Assembly: GCA_944470555.2 (NCBI GenBank)
Contig: OX104130.1
Span: 52,733,491-52,797,490 of the forward strand
Source of the DNA: Heterobilharzia americana
Taxonomy: Eukaryota > Platyhelminthes > Trematoda > Strigeidida > Schistosomatidae
Reading direction: 5' to 3'
DNA length: 64,000 nucleotides
Position 1 is the stretch's first letter. Each line of letters opens with the position of its first letter. Shown one piece after another: positions 50,550 to 61,417 of this stretch. Under the pieces are notes generated by a model that had not been told where the DNA came from, did no database searches, and saw only the letters and a list, made by a program, of their open reading frames with translations. Made by a program: the position numbers and the translations under genes.

Positions 50550-51169
50550 CTAGGAAAGCAGTAGAAATAAGTGAAAAAATAGAACCCACATGAGAAGTCA
50601 TTTGAAGTGCCAAAAAAATAATAACAAACCCTATTACCATGACTAGTTAGTGACGGAAGACTGGAGTATAAGAAATTGGTGGAAATAATTTACTGGCAAA
50701 GCATCTGAATTACCACACCTAACTACTCTAATCAACTATCCATTTCCGCGTTACTCTCGACTAAGATTGTTGTGGATTAGGAGATAGTCGTGAATAAAAC
50801 CAATTAAAACGAAACCCATCACACTTGAGTACATATTCACAAGTTAAAATGCCAAGTTTCCATAGAAATAACAATATATGCTAAATGGATCCAGTGTTAT
50901 GAGCTGTCATAGTAAAGTCAGATGATTTTAAAGTAATGAAAATGACTCCATTTCAGAAGCCAGCATGTATGTAGAATCAAGGTATTAACAGTGCAGCCAG
51001 ATGACCTGATTACATACAGGTTTATATATACTAGACTATGGATATTTGGTGTGAACACTAATAGTAATGTCCTGGCACCTATGGAGTGGGTTCCAAACTG
51101 ATCTGGTACGATCCCACTGACATACACAATGCTATTTGGTGGAGAATATTTATGCTTTAGGCGGATGGT

Positions 51170-51324
51170 CTTGGTTGTATTATGTTCTCTGAGCTGAGTT
51201 TAGTCGGAGCTTTCATCGTCTTTCTAGACGACTTGAGTATGAAGTTAGTGCTGGAGATATCGTCTAGGAGGACGATGAAAGCTCCGACTAAACAACTCGG
51301 TTCAGAAAACACAATACAACCAAG
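51170..51324. repeat. Foldback element (about 62 bp arms, 28 bp loop)
   Basis: The left arm (51170-51231, cttggttgtat...tctagacga) is the reverse complement of the right arm (51260-51324, tcgtctagga...atacaaccaag) with about eight differences. It could be a MITE-like element or an inverted duplication. No coding capacity and no second copy noticed in the window. It lies in synthetase intron 5. Confidence 0.7.
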
Positions 51325-51669
51325 ACAATGCTATTTATTTGATTTACTTGTGTGCAGGCCCAAGGCACTAAAATAACTATCACAAACAAGACTGAAGAAA
51401 TTGCACAAGAAGACTTTTGTATATGATTCTCTACAATCGGCTGTGATGTTTAAAATTGTAACTGTATCAAAGGAACAGTGTAGTTCTATGTTACTCCCAA
51501 AAATTTTCTATGCTTGAGCCAAAAGCTAGCCCACTGACCTTTAAAGTCAGAGAAAATCAATAGCGATATACTTCTTTGCATAACTTAGGCTTTATGATCA
51601 TGTAAACCTTATACAAATATAGTGAAATATCACTTTTCTCATTCTCTCTAGTTGTCAAGTAACGGAATC

Positions 51670-52180
51670 TCGGTTTGCCGGCAGCGTGTGGGGGGGGGTC
51701 GACACTTCCCGGCTCCCCACACTGTAATGGACTACGTCTTCTTAAGGTACCTGAAAGAGAAAAGGATTTGTGACACAGCCTTTTCAGGGTTGCTAGTATG
51801 AGATTTGATTGTTCTGATGCCGGACAGAGAAAACCCCTACCGCTCGCATATGGAAACAGTGAGGCTATGAGGAGTGTGCTATTTGGGGGCCCGACTTTTC
51901 TTTACCCGTGTTCCCAAAGGATGGTACTGTTGGTTATCCAAGGGAAACACCTCACTGCTGTCACACCAAAGCCAGACCGGTACGACTCCGCCTTCGGGTC
52001 CCCTTCATAGTGCAGCAGTTTGCAATATAAAGATAATTGCCTTTCATCTTACCAATATTCAACAGACCTTTCTGGCGTGGTAGAACCTCGATGGAACAAG
52101 TTTTTCAGTCAATGTAGCTAGCTGGATCATTGTGGCATACAAGCTCGACCACCACGTTAAGGTAGAAGCTATTGGTCATG
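51670..52180 (-). mobile_element. RTE family 2 fragment, 5' end only, diverged
   Basis: A diverged minus-strand copy of the element leader, from GACCAATAGCTTCTACC near 52178 to the segment around 51700 that matches CGGTGTGGGCAGCCGGGAAG. A run of nine G occurs near 51690. The ribozyme-like P1, P3 and P4 pairs are mostly kept. As at 47.6-48.2 kb, no 3' part is attached. Confidence 0.7.
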
Positions 52181-53148
52181 ACAGAGTTTCAGTAGATTAT
52201 TTTAACTACTCTACAAGAATCAAACTCACTCCCAAGAAATGTTAGACATCTACGGGTATGACTAAAGCCATTGTATGGTGACAGTTTAGTAGAAATCCTC
52301 CTCGCCTATTGACAGCCGCTTTTTGGCAGTAGTAAAACGAAATATCAATACATAAACGCTAATAAGATGTGCGATAATAGATAAGTCAATTTACGTCGGA
52401 TGTCAAATCTGAAACCACCTAAGAAAAGGCTGTTAGTAATAAACAACTGAACATGTATTCAGTTATGCAGCGATACGGTTCGGTGTTTCTTAACTTAGTT
52501 TACTTACTACTGTTAGAGTCGTCGCTTAGAATGATTACAGTAGTGCGATTTTGTGCATAACATAAGCCGCTGTAAAGGAAAAATGTTATATAAGAAGCCT
52601 GAAATATACACGATTTGATTTGAATGTCAAATTTTTGTGACTTAACATTAAAAAAACTCTAAGACTCCCGATAAAGGATGAGGTAGGAATGATAAAGGTC
52701 TAATGTTCATTTACTGGGTAAAAACTTGTGATAAATTTGTTTTCCATTCCCAGTAAATTAACATCGAAGCATATATACTGAATATATTTACTTCAATGAA
52801 GTCAATTAACAAACAACAATGAATAGTCATCACGATTTAGACAAAATCTCGAAATACAAAGTTGCAGATGTAGCATCAAGAACGCACACGCTTGTGAAAA
52901 TTATACGTGGAAATCTCATTTTAGTAACACAGTGATACAGTATCATTTTATTAGATTGCGTTTCGGGCACAATTTACTGTCCGTGGTTACCTTCGTGTGG
53001 CTATGGGACAATAAATTCTTCCCGATACGTAATCCAGTAAATGATACTGCTTCACTGCATGAACTGCATTATAAGTCAACAAAAAAAATATATATCCCAA
53101 CACATGGTTCAGGTTTTACTGTTATATTGGGTGATCATAGGAACTAAC

Positions 53149-53288
53149 CTTCAGAAAATAGCCACGTCCACCAGCAACCACACTTCCACGCTCACCATCA
53201 TAACCATCCACCATGATCACCAAGTCTACGTGAGAAAACGGTTTCAGAAAGTCACTTTTTCCGAAAGTCGAATAACCAAGTTGTCTTC
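53149..53288 (-). CDS. SARS1: Seryl-tRNA synthetase, exon 5 (apparent 1 nt frameshift)
   Basis: This exon encodes residues 152-198, the start of the class II catalytic domain, with [18 protein letters not shown] and GGRGYFLK. It has a good acceptor (GGATTAG) and donor (GTTAGT). Exon 4 ends in phase 0 and exon 6 begins in phase 0, so the exon should be 141 nt, but it is 140. Frame 0 reads EDNLVIR, then the conserved reading continues as [15 protein letters not shown] only after a shift at about 53267. A base is therefore missing in the sequence or in the allele. Sequencing or assembly error is the simplest reading, because the rest of the gene is intact. Confidence 0.9.
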
Positions 53289-53999
53289 CTAATCCGTAGA
53301 AAAAGTCACAACCATTTGTATTTAACATGTACAAAGGTGAAACGGTATGTTATGAACTAAAAAACAATCGAAGTTATCTGCAATATTTTTTTCAAAGATA
53401 CATGCAGATTTCTCATTCAGTAAATTACGTATTATAAGTTTGCTAGATTTGTTTTGATACTGGACGATGATTGAGGATGAAATGAAAATCTAGGCTGTTG
53501 AAGGATTCGGGCCAGCGACCTTCGGACACCGTATTATTCAGTGATGCTTCTCAGTAGACTGACTGATACGTAAGACTTCGCCGTCAACTCTGATGCTTTT
53601 TTCCGAACCCATAATATCTGCCTCGATTCGGCAATACAGGGCAGGTTCCTCGAAGAACATGCACTGCAAATAAGCCAGGCCTATTCTTAGTAAAACTTTT
53701 TAACGTTGCTCACAAACATGATAAATATCACCCAGGCGTCTAAATTGACTAAGTTATCGCAATGACCATCTAGTCCTCGGTCTGCGACGTGTAGAAAAAT
53801 AATAACTTTCAAGTCGGGATCCACGAAATAACCAGTCAATAACAACATGCGACACAGCATTAGTGCGTAATAGTTCAAGTTGCCGCACTACATATCAGCA
53901 CCTCAAGTGTAAAAGCACTAGGATGGAAAATAAGGAAGTGACGGAGAAAGTCCTCAAAAGTGGTAGAAAGTCATCAAAAGGTAGCAAGGAGGGAAGAAG

Positions 54000-54315
54000 A
54001 AATACTGAAATTCAGTATGACAATTAAGACGAAGATATTGTGTAGATACATCTGCACAACTGAGGCCGATTCGGAGCCATTTCACTTGGATTCTCCAACC
54101 ATCGACTTTCGTTGTCATGCCTCAGACCAACACTCAAAGACTTTGTAGACTCATAACATGTTTTAGTCTGGCTCCCTATAAAATTCTTCCAGCCTAAACC
54201 TACTTCAGTTAACATTATAAGATGGGACAGACGATGACAAGTATGCGTGAGCCTACGAAGGTTTACGACCTTATCAACTGACTTTTCTAGCATCCCAATC
54301 TCCGGTAAAGTCTTA
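54000..54315 (-). mobile_element. RTE family 2-like 3' fragment
   Basis: Minus-strand reading gives SVDKVVNLRRL, MLTEVGLGWKNFIGSQTKTC and PNRPQLCRCIYTISSS, matching the end of the family 2 protein (SVDEVVNLHRL, MLAEVGSGWKKARGGQTKTW, NRSQWRRCIHTLSSS). It is substantially diverged and lacks the LRWLGHVLR segment. In synthetase intron 4, same strand as the gene. Confidence 0.75.
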
Positions 54316-56439
54316 AAATGAAGAAAATAGTGCTGCCTATCAAAGTTGTTTGTGATTTCTATTCTTTTTTCTTCTGACGGTATAACTTGCGACATCATCA
54401 GTTAGTTAATCCCCAGGTTCATCTTAAAGTTATAGGCTAATTTTGTCATTATCATCATAAAATTTGGCATTGCTACCTGACACTCTTGGTTGTCACACAT
54501 CACATCACTACAGCAAAGCAGAAAGTAGCAACAAGAAAAAACAAGAACGAAAACATTAGTTGTAAGTAAGCATAAGAGAGTTAACGATGAGGCACTGATG
54601 CATTTACACAACTGCCACTGACTTTCAGTCTCATAGAATCTCAAGCGAAGTTATGAGTGTCTCGTGGAAACACCATATTGCTACCAATTGTCGTAAGATG
54701 GGGTCGGTAGAAGTTTGCTTCCCCTTCTGGAGCATTTGCTAGGACGGTGATCACGCACTGTCTGGAATTTAATAAACCCAAAAAAACTACAGATACAATG
54801 CCATTAGTAGTGCAGCTCGATGGCGAGAATATTACGACTGCTTACAGCAGGAAATTGGCTCGGCATGTATCATAACAGAAAAACACCACTCATCCGGAAG
54901 AGGCTTGATATCATCTCAGACCAGCTGTGAAAACAGCTTTAAAGATCATGACTGGCCCTAAGGAAGAGGTTGGGAAGGGTCAGGGGGTCTCTGCACCTTT
55001 TACTGAATTTACTGAACTACATCAGCCGTATGCATCTGTGTACTAAGCGAAAATCCACAGAATATGTAAGGGTTAGTGGCACCGCTGTCCAACGTCGACA
55101 GGTGAAACGGAATCTAAATAGTGACCCATTGGCTACAGTCCAAATACTTACACAAACTGAGCACCAGTTACATATTAGGGCTTCAAACAATATAGCTTAG
55201 CTTTAATTAGTGTCAGACAACCATACGCATCTTCAACGAAACGAATATCACATACCGCTGTAGCCCACCAGCTGGGGAAAGTTATGGTTAACACACTGTA
55301 TTATTAAAAACAATGTCATCTCACTTCACGAATATTCCACAGATGTGTAGTCTACAAGTACAATGGTTATTTGCACTGAGTTGATCTCAATCTTATGGAC
55401 ATCACTTCTTTGCGCGTTATGTAATGGATTAGCTAGTATCAATTGTTTCTTCCGTACATTTCTTACTCCTCTAAGCAATTCTATTACATGTTATATAGGT
55501 TATCAATGACCTTGATGTACAACAAGATAACTGACTTTAAAATTATCTCATGTGCGAATAACGATTGTAATTTTAGACTGTGCGTAGATGATTATTCGTG
55601 AAATAAGATGATATAACTCTATTCTGCAAACGTAGTCCACGTTTTGCACAAACACTAATGGCTGCAAACGGTTTTGAACGAGTCTGAACTAACTGGGTAT
55701 CTTTTTAAGATAGCAGTCCTACACTTTTTTATAACAAAACAGTGGAGTCTGAGTGGACCACATAAAGTTTATTTAGTTAAATTAAGGTGGGAAAAAGAAG
55801 CTAATGCAGAGAAGTTTTAGTATTGCCATAATCTTTTAGTTATCAAACTGTGACAAGCTACTTCGACTGACGATAGATATCAGTGGGAATGCATACGTTC
55901 TTAAAGATATTTCAGCAGTGAGTAAAGGCTGCTTTTACTACTCTAGCCTTTTGTTCTATGAGTTACGTGGATCATTATTGTTTCTTGTAATTTAGTCTTT
56001 ATGTTGGTTTGTTTTGAAAGACACGAATGTTTGTCATTTCTGAAGTACAGAGACGACACGACTAAGTTTGACAAAAACCTACAATTCAACAACTTTGGAC
56101 TTGCTACTAAGTGCCAAGTATGCAGCACCTGAAGATGAATGACTTTAGGGTCATATAGGAAATCAACCAGCTTTTGGCATCGCAATGAAGTAATAAAATG
56201 ATATCGATTTAAGTAAATTTCAGCTGAATGAGCCACTAGATATATACTTTTTGCAGCACAAACTCAGTACACAACAGCTTATAGGAAATATGAAACTAGG
56301 GAAGTAATATCGCCGAATTGAGGGTATGCTTATAAACACTGCTTATTAGTATTGAGTGGAAACGATAAAATTATGCATACCTATGGATTCAGTCAGCACT
56401 GGATATCTTGAGCTATTGCATCGCAGTGTTTGAAACTCA

Positions 56440-56640
56440 CATATGGAGATGTGATGCAGAACCGTAGAGCTGTGACCCACTGGTTTAGAGATTTAAGTGG
56501 GTCGCGGGTTGGAACCCCGATCCACCTGCTGAGGAGTGGGCTGCCAGGTAGCATCATTAGCCTTCACACAATGGATTTGGCTCGTTGTCTATCACACGAG
56601 CGTGCACATGGATGCTGAGTACACTTAGGTTGCATTTGAT
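56440..56640 (+). repeat. tRNA-headed SINE (type 2) copy
   Basis: Plus strand: agagctgtgacccactggtt (A-box-like), cgggttggaaccccgatcc (B-box-like), gggctgccaggtagcatcat, atggatttggctcgttgtct, tail gtgcacatggatgctgagta. Full organisation of the type 2 family. Confidence 0.7.
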
Positions 56641-56960
56641 TGGATGAAGAATCAAACGATACTACCCCCGACAACTGCACGCAGTATCAAACTTTTCTCC
56701 TCTAGTTTTACATCAGTCCTATTTTTATGTCAGGCGTGATTCCTAGGACATTAACAGAAAATATTCATGACTTCACAGTTACCTAGAAACAACCAGAAAG
56801 CAAACTTTACGATCAACAAACACTTAGTGGATCAGAAATCTCCTAGCTTTTAAGAACATGCTGTACCTGGATACACATACTATACCTACTATCATTTCTG
56901 CAAGTGACTCAACAAAATCCTGCAAAAGAACTTTGTTTTTCGCTCCAACATCAAAAAATT

Positions 56961-56972
56961 AGCATAAATCCA
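56961..56972 (+). repeat. Target-site duplication, left copy
   Basis: agcataaatcca, repeated at 57961-57972 around the truncated RTE family 2 copy. Confidence 0.85.
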
Positions 56973-57960
56973 AAGAGTCTTCTGAACACTTTGAGTGGAA
57001 ATTTGAGAATGTTTGGGATGCGATTTTCACCACCCAAATGCAAATTTTTGCTCCAGGACTGGTCTTCAGCGGTACCGCGGTTAACAATAGAGAGTGAAGT
57101 GGTTGAGTGTGTTGACCACTTCACTTACCTGGGAAGTAGGATCAACTCCGGTGGGTTAGTTGCCGATGAGATTTCTGCACGGATACAAAAGGCTCGATTG
57201 GCTTTTGCCAATTTGCGCCACCTATGGCGCCGCCGTGATATTCGTTTGTCTATTAAGGGTCGCGTGTACTGCACAGCAGTCCGCTCTGTTCTACTGTATG
57301 GCTGTGAAACATGGCCATTGAAAGTGGAAGACATGAGAAGGTTACAGGTATTTGACCACCGTTGCCTTCGTAGTATAGGACGTATTCCGTGGTGTCACCA
57401 TGTGAGTAATGCAGAAGTTAGGTGTAGAGTTTTAGGGAGAAGAGGTAAGTCAGTCGACGAGGTTGTGAACCTTCATCGACTGAGATGGTTGGGACACGTA
57501 CTACGTATGCCTAGTCACCGATTGCCTCGTCACACAATGTTGGCTGAGGTGGGTTCAGGCTGGAAAAAGGCCCGAGGTGGCCAGACTAAAACATGGCACC
57601 AATGTATGAAGTCTCTGACTGTTGGTTTAAGCCATGTAGGACGATGCAGACTAGGTGGTTGGGGTCCACGGGACAAGAGGAACCAGTGGTTGGAGACCCT
57701 AGGTGATATGGCTCAGAACCGAAGTCAGTGGCGCAGATGTATACACACATTATCCTCATCTTAACAACGCTATACCGAATCTCACTATTTTGTCACTCCT
57801 CTTTCCTTTCTTCTCATACTTTATATTTCTTTTGACTGCATTCACTTATCTTCATCCTTCACCTCACTACCTTTTTACTTGATGTGCTGATATGAGGTGT
57901 GGCAACTCGGACCGTTACGCAGTAATGCCTGGTCCTATGTTGATAGTGATGATGATGATG
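56973..57960 (+). mobile_element. 5'-truncated RTE family 2 copy with 12 bp TSD
   Basis: A 988 bp tail of the family 2 element, nearly identical to 61233-62202. It is flanked by a perfect 12 bp duplication agcataaatcca at 56961-56972 and 57961-57972. It keeps an intact frame from about 56990 to 57764 for the RT C-terminal region: NLRMFGMRFSPPKCKFLLQD, LLYGCETWPLKVEDMRRLQV, LHRLRWLGHVLRMPSHRLPR, ending MAQNRSQWRRCIHTLSSS. The apparent ORF start at 56904 lies in flanking DNA. Sequence similarity and the clean duplication mark a recent insertion, antisense in intron 4 of the synthetase. Confidence 0.9.
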
Positions 57961-57972
57961 AGCATAAATCCA
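57961..57972 (+). repeat. Target-site duplication, right copy
   Basis: agcataaatcca, directly after the TGATGATGATG tail; the partner of 56961-56972. Confidence 0.85.
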
Positions 57973-58264
57973 TGGCCAGACGGGAAAACAAAAACAGCAG
58001 GACCAGATACAGCGGGGTTTTAGCTCATTAATACACTTCGCAATTAGCATGAGGCGAAAGTCAAAACAGGGAAGCTGTTTTAGAACCAGTAACAGTAGTG
58101 GCTGAGAATTACAGTACAAGGTAAATGAAAACAAGCTCCAGTAGGTAAACAATACAGAACCTCAATGTATCTGATATTTGTAGTTGAACAAGAATTGTAT
58201 ATGTATTGTATTGTATTGCATATGTATATCCACAGGATAGGCTGACTTCCATCGCCTACATTTT

Positions 58265-58276
58265 ACATACACTTCT
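58265..58276 (+). repeat. Target-site duplication, left copy
   Basis: acatacacttct, identical to 62203-62214, immediately before the element's first base. A perfect 12 bp duplication shows a complete, fairly recent insertion. Confidence 0.88.
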
Positions 58277-58343
58277 CCCGACCGATAGCTGCTACCTTGA
58301 CGTGGTGGTCGGGCTTGCATATCACAATGACCCAACGAGCTAT
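58277..58343 (+). ncRNA. Candidate HDV-like self-cleaving ribozyme at the RTE 5' end
   Basis: Helices visible by eye: P1 CCCGACC (58277-58283) with GGTCGGG (58307-58313), 7 bp. P2 ATAGCT (58285-58290) with AGCTAT (58338-58343), 6 bp. P3 ACC (58294-58296) with GGT (58304-58306), enclosing a 7 nt loop. A weak P4 TTG (58315-58317) with CAA (58325-58327). The order P1-P2-P3-P3'-P1'-P4-P2' is the nested pseudoknot of hepatitis delta-like ribozymes, which release the 5' ends of several R2 and RTE-type elements in other animals. P1 starts exactly where the target-site duplication ends. Weak points: the first base is C rather than the usual G, and the stretch before P2' is longer than usual, so the catalytic cytosine cannot be assigned with confidence. 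Confidence 0.5.
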
Positions 58344-58575
58344 GCTGGTGGAACGCTTGTTCCCTCGAGGTCCTACCATACCAGAAAGGTCTGTTGGGTA
58401 GTGGTTAGACGAAAAGCAGTTACCGTCATAGTGTAAATTGCTATACTATGATGGGGGTCTGAGGGCGAAGTCGTACTGCTGCTAGCTGGATGGGGTGTGA
58501 CAGCAGTAAGGTGTTTCCCTTGGATGACCAGCAGTGCCAAGCTGATGCTGCCTTCTCAGTGGAAGGGGGGGTTAG

Positions 58576-60300
58576 AAAAGGTCGGCCCCAAAAATAACAC
58601 ACTCCACCACGCCCCACGGTCTGCCGGGCCGGCGGTGTTGGTTCACTTGTCGTTTCCTTTCACCATCCGGCCCCAAAAATACAAAAATTCAAAATAATCA
58701 TACTCAAAAGGCTGGGTGTGACAGGCCTCAAGCAGATGTCCGATGGGCTCTGCGGTCACACAAATCTCTTTCAGGTACCTTAAGAAGAAATAGCCTTCCA
58801 CGGTGTGGGCAGCCGGGAAGTGTCAACCGCCCTCACAACTCTGTCAGCACCCAAGTTTCTTCTGACTGCTATCCTCCTCCTCCATCATTACCTTCTAATC
58901 TTCCTTCACGTCTCTTAATTAATGATGCTGCATCATCTTCAATTTCTCCTACCTCTGCAGCCTTCGACAACGATCTGAGTCCACAGAACAGTGTCCCTGG
59001 TCTCCTTAAACCACGCTCCAAATTACATATTGGAGCCTTCAATGTCCGCACCCTCCGTCAAATTGGCCAACAGGCTTCGTTGGCAAAGACTCTAGCAACT
59101 CGAGGCATGGATGTGTGCTGTGTTTGTGAGACACGCATACAGGACCCAAGTGTGGTTATTCACCTGACCTCTCCTGACCAATCTGGTGAATCTGCAAAAT
59201 TCACCCTTCGAGTTTCTGGAGATTCGATAGCTAGCTCTCGTGGTCTTGCAGGTGTAGGTATAGCATTAAGCACCAGGGCAGAAAACTCACTACTAGACTG
59301 GATCCCAGTTGATAGTCGCCTCTGCGCTATGAGGCTGAACGGCACAGTGAGAACTAAAAGGAATAGTGAGACTCGCCGTTGTCTCTTTGTAATCTCTGCT
59401 TACGCACCCACTGACTGTAGTTCGGATGAAGTGAAGGACGAGTTCTACCATAAACTGTCTAACCTCCTCTCGAAAGCCAAACGTTCGGACGTAGTGGTTG
59501 TTGCAGGTGACCTCAACGCACAGGTGGGTAGACTGAGTGAGGCAGAAAGGCACTTAGGTGGCACTTTCGGAATCCCAGCTGAACGTACAGATAACGGTGA
59601 TCGCCTATTACAACTATGCTCAGATAACCGCCTATTTTTAGCCAGCACAAATTTCAGACATAAAGAAAGGCACTGTCTGACCTGGCGTCCACCGAGCTCG
59701 ACTCAGCGATGGACACAGATAGACCACATTGCTATTAGTCATCGCTGGAGAGGATCGGTGGAAGACTGCCGCTCCTTCTGGAGTACGTGTTTGGACAGCG
59801 ATCATGCGTTGGTCCGAGCACGTATATGCCTGCGTCTCAATGGACGTAGAAAAAATTTGGCAACAAAACCACTACGAGTTCTGCTGGACAACGAAAACAC
59901 CAAAGCCGTGTTCAGTGAGAAGTTGGCTAGGCAGTTATCGGAACAAAAGACTGTCACTCATCCAGAAGAAGCTTGGTGCCATCTTCAGTCTACTGTAAAA
60001 GCAGCACTGGAGACTGTAGCCGACTCCAAGATAATGGCTAAAAAGAGCCAGTGGATATCAGCAGCTTCTTCCAAACTAATGGATGCACGTGAATGCATCC
60101 CTGCAGGCTCTGAGTACAATGAAGAGCGAGCGCAACTTAAAAATAAACTGACGAAAAGTCTGCGCAACGATCGTGAACAGTGGTGGGCAGCAAAGGCTAA
60201 AGAGATGGAAAAGGCAGCGGCGATCGGTAACAGTAGACAGTTATTTAGACTTATTAAGGAGACTGGGGGAAATGGTCAACAACAGTTAGTGAGGTTATAG
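58576..60300 (+). CDS. RTE ORF, N-terminal region and apurinic-type endonuclease
   Basis: An open frame of about 575 codons with no stop from 58576 to 60300. The first in-frame ATG is only at 59107, inside the endonuclease domain, so translation probably starts elsewhere or without a standard ATG. Endonuclease motifs in order: LHIGAFNVRTL at about 59026-59058, VCETRI (metal-binding Glu), ISAYAPTD, VVAGDLNAQVG (catalytic Asp and Asn), WTQIDHIAIS and LDSDHALVRA (the SDH motif). The domain nicks target DNA to prime reverse transcription. A linker leads to the RT. The frame is lost at a G run near 60264; the expected continuation stays open in another frame. Confidence 0.85.
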   Translation, partial: KRSAPKITHSTTPHGLPGRRCWFTCRFLSPSGPKNTKIQNNHTQKAGCDRPQADVRWALRSHKSLSGTLRRNSLPRCGQPGSVNRPHNSVSTQVSSDCYPPPPSLPSNLPSRLLINDAASSSISPTSAAFDNDLSPQNSVPGLLKPRSKLHIGAFNVRTLRQIGQQASLAKTLATRGMDVCCVCETRIQDPSVVIHLTSPDQSGESAKFTLRVSGDSIASSRGLAGVGIALSTRAENSLLDWIPVDSRLCAMRLNGTVRTKRNSETRRCLFVISAYAPTDCSSDEVKDEFYHKLSNLLSKAKRSDVVVVAGDLNAQVGRLSEAERHLGGTFGIPAERTDNGDRLLQLCSDNRLFLASTNFRHKERHCLTWRPPSSTQRWTQIDHIAISHRWRGSVEDCRSFWSTCLDSDHALVRARICLRLNGRRKNLATKPLRVLLDNENTKAVFSEKLARQLSEQKTVTHPEEAWCHLQSTVKAALETVADSKIMAKKSQWISAASSKLMDARECIPAGSEYNEERAQLKNKLTKSLRNDREQWWAAKAKEMEKAAAIGNSRQLFRLIKETGGNGQQQLVRL

Positions 60301-60491
60301 CGGAGAAGGACGGATCGGCGATTCACTCGCAGGGAAGGCGACTGGGACGATGGGCAGAACACTTTGAGGAACAGTTTAACTGGCCTCCAGCCACCATTGC
60401 GCTGCCCGCTATCCAGTCGGACCCTGAATGGGACATAGAGACAGGTCCCCCAACACTAGAAGAAGTTGAGAAAGCGGTAGGTAGCCTGAAA

Positions 60492-61417
60492 CGGGAAAGG
60501 CAGCAGGACCAGACGGACTACCTGCTGAGGTATACAAGAATGGTGGTAGAGTTCTCTTAGTCAGGCTAACGGAAGTGTTAGCCAGTATATGGGAATCAAA
60601 TACGATCCCCTCCGACTGGTCTAAGTCACTGATCATCCCAGTCTTCAAGAAAGGCGAGAAGTCCTCTTGTGATAACCACAGAGGAATCAGCCTGACAAAC
60701 ATAGTGTCTAAGATCCTAAGTTCTATAATTCTCCGACGCCTGAGTGGAGCTCGGGAACAGCAAGCCCGAGAAAACCAGGCAGGCTTTAGACCTGGCCGTG
60801 GATGTATCGACCAAATATTCACACTGCGCCAGGTCCTGGAACATAGGCATGCTTACAGACGCCCGACAATAGCTGTATTTCTCGACCTGAAGGCGGCATT
60901 TGACTCCGTTGATCGAGAAGTCTTATGGCAGTGTCTGTCACTGAAAGGCGTGCCTAGTAAGTACATCACGTTATTGAAAGCTCTCTACTCGAACACTTGT
61001 GGGCATGTTAGAGCCTATGGTGAGTTGTCCAGGGAGCTATACTCATCAAGTGGTGTCCGTCAAGGATGCCCACTATCCCCATTCTTATTTAATTTTATCA
61101 TAGATATTCTTATGGAGGTTTCCCTCTCGTCACCTAATTACAAAGACGTTGACCGGACCACAGGTGAATTTTCCTTAGATCTAGAATATGCAGATGACAT
61201 AGTCCTGTTAGGTGAAGACGCTGACAAGATGCAGAGTCTTCTGAACACTTTGAGTGGGAATTTGAGAATGTTTGGGATGCGATTTTCACCACCCAAATGC
61301 AAATTTTTGCTCCAGGACTGGTCTTCAGCGGTACCGCGGTTAACAATAGAGAGTGAAGTGGTTGAGTGTGTTGACCACTTCACTTACCTGGGAAGTAGGA
61401 TCAACCCGGTGGGTTAG
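60492..61417 (+). CDS. RTE reverse transcriptase domain (frame-broken)
   Basis: Reverse transcriptase fragment with ordered motifs: SLIIPVFKKGEKSSCDNHRG, ISLTNIVSKILSSIILRRL, QAGFRPGRGCIDQIF, AVFLDLKAAFDSVDREVLWQ (motif A, catalytic Asp), GVRQGCPLSPFLFNFIIDIL (motif B) and LEYADDIVLLGED (motif C with the YADD aspartates). All catalytic aspartates are present. The frame joins the upstream linker only after a shift near 60490 and breaks again after 61400. The C-terminal region (LLYGCETW, LHRLRWLGHVLRMP) continues to about 62010 in shifting frames. It copies element RNA at the nicked target. Confidence 0.85.

Noticed and set aside
53480..53600. Possible tRNA-like SINE head
   Set aside because: Only weak B-box similarity (gggccagcgaccttcgg); no body or second landmark to support it.
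56904..56990. N-terminal part of the ORF running 56904-57764
   Set aside because: The target-site duplication at 56961-56972 shows that this part is flanking DNA fused to the RTE frame by chance.
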